Below are positions 1 to 5,179 of a stretch of 5,186 bases of DNA, one piece after another. The notes below the pieces were generated by a model, which worked only from the letters and a program-made list of their open reading frames with translations, was not told the DNA's origin and searched no databases. Made by a program: the position numbers and the translations under genes. The stretch spans positions 1-5,186 of the forward strand of contig CATWCP010000078.1 in NCBI GenBank assembly GCA_958349325.1. Direction: 5' to 3'. Source of the DNA: an uncultured Collinsella sp. (GTDB lineage Bacteria > Actinomycetota > Coriobacteriia > Coriobacteriales > Coriobacteriaceae). How positions within the stretch are numbered: position 1 is the stretch's first letter; the number at the start of each line of letters is the position of its first letter.

Positions 1-413
1 AGATATCGGAGCACAACGCCCGTTGCCGCTCCACAGCAGTCGATCATCACATCGGTGATCATTCCAGCGCGTCCCGGCACAAAGAGCTGAATCGTCTCGT
101 CGATCGAAGGAATCAGCAGCAGGAACACCGCCGTGGGCAACAGCACGTCAAAGGTGCGCCGGCCCTCAAAATCAAAGGCGTGCGTTGCCAGGATGCCGAG
201 CACCATATACTCGGTAAAATGCGCGCACTTGCGAACAACAAAGTTGGTCACCCATTCATATGGAAGTCCCACGCCGTGCAGGAAACCGCGGATAGCTTCC
301 ATGACCGTTAGACTCAGTGAGCCCGACCCCGAGCCGGGAACCAGCGAATTGCCCCAGATCAAGAGCGCCATCAGGCAGGTCACGACCGCCCATTTTCGAT
401 TGATCTTAACCAT
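1..413 (-). CDS. VanZ-family integral membrane protein, C-terminus outside window
   Basis: This reading frame starts at ATG 413-411 and is still open at the window edge. It shows 137 whole codons plus two bases that specify Leu138. The N-terminus is MVKINRKWAVVTCLMALL, and a first hydrophobic helix covers about residues 8-27. The VanZ hallmarks are present: RKCAHFTEY at 61-69 with the start of a helix after it, a hydrophobic helix at about 88-102, then SIDETIQLFVPGR at 103-115 with D121 and D125 in the next helix. Family members are usually about 150-200 residues, so little is missing. VanZ is named for a teicoplanin-resistance accessory protein, but chromosomal homologues are widespread and mostly uncharacterised, so resistance should not be assumed. 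The start lies 7 nt after the stop of the upstream gene. A GGAGG at 426-430 sits 12 nt from the ATG inside that gene's last codons, which suggests translational coupling. Family assignment is firm; role unknown. Confidence 0.9.
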   Translation of the reverse strand, partial: MVKINRKWAVVTCLMALLIWGNSLVPGSGSGSLSLTVMEAIRGFLHGVGLPYEWVTNFVVRKCAHFTEYMVLGILATHAFDFEGRRTFDVLLPTAVFLLLIPSIDETIQLFVPGRAGMITDVMIDCCGAATGVVLRY

Positions 414-420
414 GCAGAAG

Positions 421-1821
421 TTATGCCTCCGCGCGGAGCGGCGCAAAGCTGGCGGTACCGCCCTCGATAACGCTCAGATAGGCACGGCCCGTACGCTTGG
501 CGGTAGAGGACTGCAGGCGCTCGATCTCTTCCTCGAGGATCTGATTGACGCGCTCGTGACGACGATTTTCCATAATGCCGGCGGCAATAGCCTCGGCTCG
601 CTCGATGCTCTCGCGCGAGATACGGGCAGTATCCTCGGGGAACACAGCACTGTGACGGCCGACATAGGCGGGGACAGCAGGCTGAGGGGCAGCGACGGGA
701 GCGGGGGCCGTAACAGGAGCAGGCTCGTCAATCTCATCCAGGATCGCGGTGGCGGCGGCCCACATGTCCTCGTGGCCCGAGTAATCGGCCATGGGGACAT
801 CAACCTCGAGCGAGGCATCTGGAAGGTCGCCGGTGTTGATGCGATCTTGGGCATCAATCGATGCGGTGATGGCTGCAGGCTCATCGAGGTCATCGAGATC
901 GATGTCCGCGGCACCGGAGATGATAGGCATGCTGGCGAGGTTTGCATTGTACGGCGCAGCCTCAGCCGCCTGCTGCTGGGCAGGAGCGCCCCACAACGAG
1001 CTTTCGGCGGCACGGCGGGCGGCAACGGCCTCCTCGTCCGCGGCCATGGCTTCATCAACGTACGAATTGTCGGCAGAAGCGTTCGCGTCCGCCGAGGTAG
1101 CGCTGTAGGCGTTATTGGCTGCCGCGTTGGCGACGAGTGCCACGAAAGCCGCCGTGCTGCCCGCAGGGGCGGCCTGGGAGCCAGACACGGCGCGTGCCGC
1201 GGCGGCGAAGTCGTCGCGATTGAAGGAGCCGGTCTGCCCGCCGTTGGTGAGCTCGTCGATGGCGACTTGATAGACGTCGCGCGAGTGTGCAGGGTCGCAG
1301 CTCACCGGCGAATCGTCGTCGAGCATACTGTCGATCATGGACCAAGCCTCGGCCTCGTCCATGGCATCTGCGGCTCGAGCGATGGTAGGGACACCATCAT
1401 CGGCATGACGGCGCTGGAACGCACCAGTCAGGCCGGAAAGGAATGCCGAGGTAGACTGCTCCGCCTGAGCCTGAGAAGCAGAAGCCGCAGCGTAAGGAGT
1501 CGCATCCTGCTGCTGAGCTGGAATCGAGGCGGTCTTGAACTCGCTTTGATGCTGATTGAGATTGGCGGCACCGCCCATGGCATCAGGCTGGAACAGACGC
1601 TCTTCACGCTGCGCACGGTACTCGGAGATACCCAGCGAGGCGGCATAGATACCCACGCCCGCCACCGCGCCCACGGCGAAGGGAACCGCACCCGCCACGA
1701 CCGTCTCGTTCACCGACGAAAACGGCAGCGTCGCGGCATACATAACCACGGGAGCGGCAAGGCCGATCCCGCACGAAAGTCCGGCAAGGACTGCTCGTTG
1801 TGTTGCATCAGAAGAAGCCAT
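421..1821 (-). CDS. Two-helix membrane protein with long acidic, Ala-rich tail; function unknown
   Basis: I do not recognise a named family in this 466-residue protein. From the ATG at 1821-1819 it begins MASSDATQRAVLAGLSCGIG. Two hydrophobic segments, about 10-31 and 41-62, form a helical hairpin, followed by a charged SEYRAQREER stretch at 66-75. Residues 76-395 are low in complexity and rich in Ala, Gln, Asp, Glu and Pro, with acidic clusters such as DIDLDDLDEP at 306-315 and a Pro/Ala/Val spacer at 367-385. Residues 396-438 are highly charged and predicted helical, possibly coiled coil. The end, GRAYLSVIEGG at 445-455, looks like a distinct conserved tail. The likely layout is a membrane anchor with a flexible cytoplasmic domain, but topology is inferred. 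An upstream in-frame TTG at 1848 would add nine residues. I prefer the ATG because GGGGAG lies 5 nt before it. The gene has its own promoter and is probably co-transcribed with the VanZ-family gene 7 nt downstream. Confidence 0.85.
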   Translation of the reverse strand: MASSDATQRAVLAGLSCGIGLAAPVVMYAATLPFSSVNETVVAGAVPFAVGAVAGVGIYAASLGISEYRAQREERLFQPDAMGGAANLNQHQSEFKTASIPAQQQDATPYAAASASQAQAEQSTSAFLSGLTGAFQRRHADDGVPTIARAADAMDEAEAWSMIDSMLDDDSPVSCDPAHSRDVYQVAIDELTNGGQTGSFNRDDFAAAARAVSGSQAAPAGSTAAFVALVANAAANNAYSATSADANASADNSYVDEAMAADEEAVAARRAAESSLWGAPAQQQAAEAAPYNANLASMPIISGAADIDLDDLDEPAAITASIDAQDRINTGDLPDASLEVDVPMADYSGHEDMWAAATAILDEIDEPAPVTAPAPVAAPQPAVPAYVGRHSAVFPEDTARISRESIERAEAIAAGIMENRRHERVNQILEEEIERLQSSTAKRTGRAYLSVIEGGTASFAPLRAEA

Positions 1822-1951
1822 GAGCTCTCCCCATCTTCCAGCACCCAAATCGCATCATTCAGTTGGCTGCGCGAGAGAAGATGAAGCGGGGCTATGCCCC
1901 AAAGCAACGGTATATGGTTCGTTTCATCTGCGTTTTCCGTCGCGAAGCTTA
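1822..1951 (-). promoter_or_regulatory. Leader of the membrane-protein gene, with hairpins
   Basis: The predicted transcript begins near 1951, giving a leader of about 130 nt. It contains a strong short hairpin, GGGGC with loop ATA and GCCCC (1900-1888). An outer 6-bp pairing, GATGAA (1928-1923) with TTCATC (1885-1880), would enclose that hairpin. The same downstream segment read as CATCTTC (1883-1877) can instead pair with GAAGATG (1838-1832), which abuts the ribosome site. These pairings exclude each other. No U-run follows any hairpin, so classical termination here is not supported. Whether the leader regulates anything is inference. Confidence 0.4.
1827..1832 (-). promoter_or_regulatory. 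Ribosome binding site that decides the start of the membrane gene
   Basis: On the minus strand GGGGAG precedes the ATG at 1821-1819 with a 5-nt spacer (7 nt if the core is read as GGGG only). It is the best purine-rich site near this gene. It supports the ATG over the upstream TTG at 1848, which has no comparable site. Confidence 0.75.
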
Positions 1952-1957
1952 AAAGCT

Positions 1958-1986
1958 ATTATGCGAAACCGCCCTGTCGATTGCAA
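1958..1986 (-). promoter_or_regulatory. Sigma70-type promoter for the membrane protein and vanZ unit
   Basis: Read on the minus strand, a -35 box TTGCAA (1986-1981) is separated by exactly 17 nt from a -10 box CATAAT (1963-1958). Each box differs from consensus at one or two positions, and the spacing is ideal. It lies between the rho terminator and the membrane-protein gene, about 140 nt upstream of that start, so the two downstream genes form a unit separate from rho. Predicted initiation is near 1951. Confidence 0.7.
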
Positions 1987-2066
1987 GCGACGATGTCGGA
2001 TTGAAACGGGAAACCTGCTGCTTACCAGTCTTATGGTCAAAAATAAGCGCGGAGCGGCGATATGGA

Positions 2067-2097
2067 AAAGGGCCGAGGCTCAAAGCCCCGACCCTTT
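2067..2097 (-). terminator. Intrinsic terminator downstream of rho
   Basis: A 14-bp stem (2097-2084 with 2080-2067), containing two G-U pairs in the minus-strand RNA, closes a 3-nt loop TTG. It begins 37 nt beyond the rho stop codon. On the minus strand the stem ends in CCCTTT and is followed by TCC, so the U-run is only four long and partly inside the stem. The position and strong stem support a terminator for rho. The short U-run suggests moderate efficiency. Confidence 0.75.
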
Positions 2098-2134
2098 ATC
2101 GCATTGATGACTATCGCTGCGCGTGGATGACAAC

Positions 2135-4660
2135 CTAGAACGTCTGCTCGTAGTCGCTGTGCTTTTTGGCCGAACGCACCAGGAACTCCTGGTTGGTGTT
2201 GGTGCCCTTAAGACCCTTGATAAACGACGCGGCTGCGCGCTCGGTGTTGTTCATGCCGGCAAGAATGCGACGCAGACCAAAGACAAACGGACGCATCTGC
2301 TCGTCGACCAACAGGTCTTCGTTGCGCGTACCGGAGGCAACGGGGTCGATAGCCGGGAAGATGCGGCGGTCGGCCAGGTCGCGGTCGAGCTTAAGCTCCA
2401 TGTTGCCGGTACCCTTGAACTCCTCGAAGATGACCTCGTCCATCTTGGAACCGGTGTCGATGAGGGCAGAGGCCAGGATGGTGAGCGAGCCACCGTTCTC
2501 GATATTACGGGCTGCGCCCAGGAAGCGCTTGGGAGGATACAGGGCCGCCGAATCGACGCCGCCCGAAAGGATGCGGCCCGAGGCGGGCGCCGCCAAGTTG
2601 TAGGCGCGGGCAAGACGCGTAATGGAGTCGAGCACCACCACGACATCGCCGCCCAGCTCCACGATGCGCTTGGCGCGCTCGATGACGAGCTCTGCCACAC
2701 GAGTGTGGTTGTCGGCGGGCATATCGAAGGTCGACGCCACAACCTCGCCCTTGATGGAACGCTGCATATCGGTGACCTCTTCGGGGCGCTCGTCGACGAG
2801 CAGGCAGATGAGGTGCACCTCGGGGTTGTTAATCGAGATAGACTGGCAGATCTTCTTGAGGATCGTGGTCTTGCCGGCCTTGGGCGGGGACACGATCAGG
2901 CCACGCTGACCCTTGCCGATCGGCGACACGATGTCGATGGCGCGACCGGTAATGGAGTCTTTGCCGTGCTCCATGCGCAGCGGCTCGTTGGGATAGACCG
3001 GGATGAGGTCGCCGAACTTGGGACGGTTGCGAATCTGCTCGGGGTCCAGACCGTTGACGGTCGTGATTTTGGCGAGGCCGGCGCGCTTGTCGCCGCCGCG
3101 CGAAGGACGCAGCGAGCCCTCGATGACGTCGCCCGTGCGCAGGCGCGCGGAGCGGATGAGGTAGGCGGGCACGAAGGCGTCGTCGTTGGACTTCATGTAG
3201 CCATGGGCGTGGATGATGCCGGAGCTGTCCGGGCGAATCTGCAGAATGCCCTTGATGTCGCGGAAGCCCTCGGCCTTCGCGGCGGTGGTGTAGATCTCTT
3301 CGACGAGTTCGGCCTTCTTCTTGCCGGTCGTCTCAATCTCGAACTCCTTGGCCTTCTCGCGCAGCTCGGCGACCTTCATGGCCGCGAGCTCCTCGCGCGA
3401 AAGCGTGGGCTCAGTCGGAGCGGCATTGCGCTCCTTATTGCGCTGCTTGCGGTCGCGCTGACGGTTGCGACGGTCGTTGTTGCGCTCGTTGCGTTCCTCG
3501 TTGCGCTTGTGCTGGCGACGGTTGGAACGAGTGCCGTCTTCGGCCTCGGCGGGCGCGGCAGCATCGGTTGCGGCGGCGTCGGCATTGACCGCAGCGGCTT
3601 CATTGGCCTCGGCGCCAGAATCGACCTGCGCTTCGACATCAGCCTGATGCTCGGACGCCTTGGCCTTAGCGGACTTCTTACGACCGCGCTTGGGCTTCTC
3701 GGACGCAGGCTGTTCGACGTCTTGGGGCTCGGCGGCATCAGTCGATGCATCGGCGGTCGTCTCGTCGGAATCCTCGGACGCACCCTTCTTGGCAGCCTTA
3801 GCCCTGGACGTGCGCTTAACAGCAGTGCGACGGCTGCGACCGGGGCGGACGTCGGCGGGCTCGGCATCGGCGGGAGCGGCCTCGGAAGTCGCAGCATCCT
3901 GAACGGGTGCATCGGCAGCGGTTGCAGACTCGGCGGTCGCCGCAGCATCCCGAGCAGCTGCGGCTGCGGCTGCGGCCTTCTCTGCCTCGACGAAGGCCTT
4001 GGGCTTGCGACCGCGACGGTGCGGGCGCAAAGCCGGATCGACAACGGGAACTTCGCTGGCCTCGACAGGCGCAGCGGGCTCAGTTGGCGATGCGCCCTCC
4101 CCTGCCGCGGAACGGACCGAAGCCTCAGTGAGCTCGGGGGTTACCTGTTCAGCAACCTGCTCGGCCTTAGCAGCCGTGCGACGGCGTGTGCGCGGTGCCG
4201 GCTTCTCGGTCGGTTGGTCGGCGGCAGGGGTCTCGGGCACAGACGGAGCTGCAAGCTCGGTCAGAGCCGCGGCCTCGCGCTCGGCAGCACGACGGCGGGC
4301 GCGCACCACCTGAGCCTCGCTAATCTGCGCCAACGCACGTGCCTGCGCGACCTCATCGGAAATCGGCGCCGAGGAGTCAGCTGCAACGGTGCACTTGGCG
4401 CGCGTCGTGCGCGCGGTACGGCGCTTGGGCTTGGTGACCTCCTCGCCGTCAGCGGCAGGCTTGGCCGCGCGGCGCGTGCGCTTGGGCTTTGCCGGAGCAG
4501 CCTCCTCACCAGTTGCAGGCACGGCCTTCTCAGCCGTTGCAGCCTTAGGCGTCTCAGGAGCCGAGGTTTGCGCGGGCGCCGCGACCTGGTCCGACGCAAC
4601 CGGTGCAGCGGGATCGGCTTGCGTCGTCGTTATTTCGTTTTCTTGCTGTTGATCAGACAC
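2135..4660 (-). CDS. rho: Transcription termination factor Rho with long N-terminal extension
   Basis: This is the hexameric RNA-dependent ATPase that translocates on nascent RNA and ends transcription. It has 841 residues against 419 in E. coli. Residues 1-417 are low in complexity: Ala/Glu/Pro spacers alternate with basic patches such as KPKRTRRAAKPA (58-69), RPHRRGRKPK (212-221) and KPKRGRKKSAKAK (322-334), then an Arg/Asn-rich stretch at 378-412. The Rho_N helical domain is at about 420-460, the cold-shock-like RNA-binding domain at 466-540 and the ATPase at 550-830. The core aligns to E. coli Rho with a constant offset of 413: Walker A SPPKAGKT (591-598), catalytic Glu624 in VDERPEEV, Walker B ending at Asp678 in VVVVLDSITRLARAY, secondary-channel Lys739 and Lys749, and arginine finger Arg779. 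The Q-loop Lys283 equivalent is Arg696. The start is GTG with only a weak GAG 8 nt upstream; an in-frame TGA just upstream rules out an earlier start. The stop is TAG, and rpmE does not follow. Confidence 0.98.
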   Translation of the reverse strand: MSDQQQENEITTTQADPAAPVASDQVAAPAQTSAPETPKAATAEKAVPATGEEAAPAKPKRTRRAAKPAADGEEVTKPKRRTARTTRAKCTVAADSSAPISDEVAQARALAQISEAQVVRARRRAAEREAAALTELAAPSVPETPAADQPTEKPAPRTRRRTAAKAEQVAEQVTPELTEASVRSAAGEGASPTEPAAPVEASEVPVVDPALRPHRRGRKPKAFVEAEKAAAAAAAARDAAATAESATAADAPVQDAATSEAAPADAEPADVRPGRSRRTAVKRTSRAKAAKKGASEDSDETTADASTDAAEPQDVEQPASEKPKRGRKKSAKAKASEHQADVEAQVDSGAEANEAAAVNADAAATDAAAPAEAEDGTRSNRRQHKRNEERNERNNDRRNRQRDRKQRNKERNAAPTEPTLSREELAAMKVAELREKAKEFEIETTGKKKAELVEEIYTTAAKAEGFRDIKGILQIRPDSSGIIHAHGYMKSNDDAFVPAYLIRSARLRTGDVIEGSLRPSRGGDKRAGLAKITTVNGLDPEQIRNRPKFGDLIPVYPNEPLRMEHGKDSITGRAIDIVSPIGKGQRGLIVSPPKAGKTTILKKICQSISINNPEVHLICLLVDERPEEVTDMQRSIKGEVVASTFDMPADNHTRVAELVIERAKRIVELGGDVVVVLDSITRLARAYNLAAPASGRILSGGVDSAALYPPKRFLGAARNIENGGSLTILASALIDTGSKMDEVIFEEFKGTGNMELKLDRDLADRRIFPAIDPVASGTRNEDLLVDEQMRPFVFGLRRILAGMNNTERAAASFIKGLKGTNTNQEFLVRSAKKHSDYEQTF

Positions 4661-4798
4661 AGTGTTTGCTCAACTTTCTTTTCAAGCCCTGTGATCACAT
4701 GCTCCCTGCATAAACCTTCAGGGCGGCTAAACAGTCTAGCTCCGTCAAATACCGACGGACATCATTGATCTGTATCGAGATATTTGCGTCATATACGC
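4661..4798 (-). promoter_or_regulatory. Structured 5' leader of rho
   Basis: About 138 nt separate the predicted start of transcription from the GTG start codon. Visible hairpins in the transcript are TGCGT/ACGCA with a 5-nt loop (4799-4785) and TCCGTC/GACGGA with a 7-nt loop (4759-4741). A GCCCTG segment (4724-4719) can pair either with CAGGG at 4708-4704 or with CAGGGC at 4691-4686, but not both. A 10-bp perfect palindrome TGTGATCACA lies at 4690-4699. Two tiny reading frames occur, 15 codons from 4792 and 9 codons from 4713, neither with a convincing ribosome site. E. coli rho is known to be autoregulated through its leader; a similar role here is inference. Confidence 0.5.
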
Positions 4799-4804
4799 AG
4801 CGTT

Positions 4805-4832
4805 AGTGTAACACAACCGCCGCCACCTGCAA
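4805..4832 (-). promoter_or_regulatory. Promoter of rho
   Basis: On the minus strand, TTGCAG (4832-4827) and TACACT (4810-4805) are separated by 16 nt. The -35 box matches consensus at four of six positions and the -10 box at four of six, including the key T, A and final T. Predicted initiation is near 4798. The 9-bp inverted repeat GTGTTACAC overlaps the -10 box and could be an operator, though it is short enough to be chance. No better promoter lies closer to rho. Confidence 0.6.
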
Positions 4833-4842
4833 CTTAGTCATT

Positions 4843-4881
4843 GGGGACGTTCTTAAACGACTATTCAAAAGGGACACTCTT
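4843..4881. repeat. Pair of GGGAC-type direct repeats
   Basis: GGGGACGTTCTT (4843-4854) and AGGGACACTCTT (4870-4881) match at nine of twelve positions with a 27-nt period. A small hairpin, CGTT/AACG with loop CTTA, begins inside the first copy. The pair sits between the 150-bp palindrome and the rho promoter. It may be part of a dispersed intergenic repeat, but two copies alone cannot show that. Confidence 0.35.
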
Positions 4882-4916
4882 TGGTTTACCGCCCACAAAT
4901 CTGACTGCCTCCGCCA

Positions 4917-5066
4917 AAACTATGGCGGTTTACTACGATGAATCGCTCAACCGCGACCACTCCGAAACTTGTTGAACTAAAACCGCAGGTAGATGCCTTG
5001 CACTTTTTAGCTAAAAGCCGGCGTGGTTGGAATATCTCAATTCATCGTAGTAAACCGGCATAGTTT
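4917..5066. repeat. 150-bp imperfect palindrome (long hairpin element)
   Basis: The outer arms 4917-4943 and 5040-5066 are complementary at 26 of 27 positions; the exception is G4925 opposite G5058. In exactly the same pairing register, 4954-4964 pairs with 5019-5029 with one mismatch and one G-T. Between the two stems is a symmetric, largely unpaired 12-by-12 interval. The apex (4965-5018) holds its own nested hairpin, CTAAAA (4977-4982) with TTTTAG (5005-5010) and an inner GCAGG with CCTTGC. It also holds the 12-bp perfect palindrome TTTTAGCTAAAA (5005-5016). The element may be a miniature transposable element, a dispersed palindromic repeat, or the template of a folded RNA. No transposase gene lies within it and no clean target duplication is visible at its ends. 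Confidence 0.8.
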
Positions 5067-5095
5067 CGTATTTCCAGCAGTTCCAAATTCGTCAA
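5067..5095 (-). promoter_or_regulatory. Weak candidate promoter reading into the palindrome
   Basis: On the minus strand TTGACG (5095-5090) is 17 nt from AATACG (5072-5067). The -35 box matches consensus at five of six positions, but the -10 box at only three. Initiation would fall near 5060, about where the right arm of the palindrome begins, so a transcript could start with that hairpin. The poor -10 box makes this tentative. Confidence 0.22.
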
Positions 5096-5110
5096 TACGT
5101 CGGCGTTTGC

Positions 5111-5128
5111 AAAAAAGCCCGACCTCCG
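5111..5128 (-). terminator. Probable half of an intrinsic terminator, cut by the IS
   Basis: On the minus strand ACGGAGGTCGGGC runs straight into TTTTTT (5116-5111). This is the usual look of the descending arm and U-run of a Rho-independent terminator, but no good complementary arm (GCCCGACCTCC-like) lies before it here. The IS end begins only 5 nt away, so the missing arm may lie beyond the element, outside the window. If so, it terminated a minus-strand gene upstream of rho. Confidence 0.4.
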
Positions 5129-5138
5129 TGGGTGAACT

Positions 5139-5172
5139 GCCTCCCATTTCTTGGACATGAGAAATGGGAGGC
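5139..5172 (+). promoter_or_regulatory. 13-bp hairpin that buries the ribosome site of the IS gene
   Basis: A perfect 13-bp stem (5139-5151 with 5160-5172) with an 8-nt loop contains the GGGAGG at 5166-5171 in its descending arm. TTTCTTT (5173-5179) follows directly, then ATG at 5180, giving an 8-nt spacer. In RNA read in from outside the IS, this stem would hide the ribosome site and could also act as a terminator. A transcript starting downstream of the first arm would leave the site open. Several IS are known to block transposase synthesis from impinging transcription in this way; its use here is inferred. Confidence 0.6.
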
Positions 5173-5179
5173 TTTCTTT

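Noticed and set aside
1..413. Glycopeptide resistance gene call for the VanZ homologue
   Set aside because: There is no vanHAX-type context, and chromosomal VanZ-family proteins are common without known resistance.
1822..1848. Upstream TTG start for the membrane gene
   Set aside because: It would add nine residues that include the ribosome site of the better ATG start at 1821.
133..1884. 583-codon open frame on the plus strand opposite the membrane gene and part of vanZ
   Set aside because: The minus strand has a promoter, ribosome site, membrane helices and a VanZ-family match. The plus frame has no supporting ribosome site or domain and spans two real genes.
1820..2107. 95-codon plus-strand frame across the intergenic region
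   Set aside because: It crosses the minus-strand promoter and rho terminator, has no ribosome site and shows no domain.
2123..4768. 881-codon open frame on the plus strand opposite rho
   Set aside because: It mirrors a gene with an unmistakable Rho core. The translation is Gly/Arg/Leu-rich without recognisable domains, as expected when a GC-rich gene is read backwards.
4911..4928. CCGCC/GGCGG hairpin at the left edge of the palindrome
   Set aside because: It is a 5-bp stem with an 8-nt loop that competes with the much stronger 27-bp arm pairing, and no U-run follows.
5094..5099. Inverted repeat CGTATT (5067-5072) with AATACG (5094-5099)
   Set aside because: Only 6 bp with a 21-nt gap; expected by chance in AT-rich intergenic DNA.
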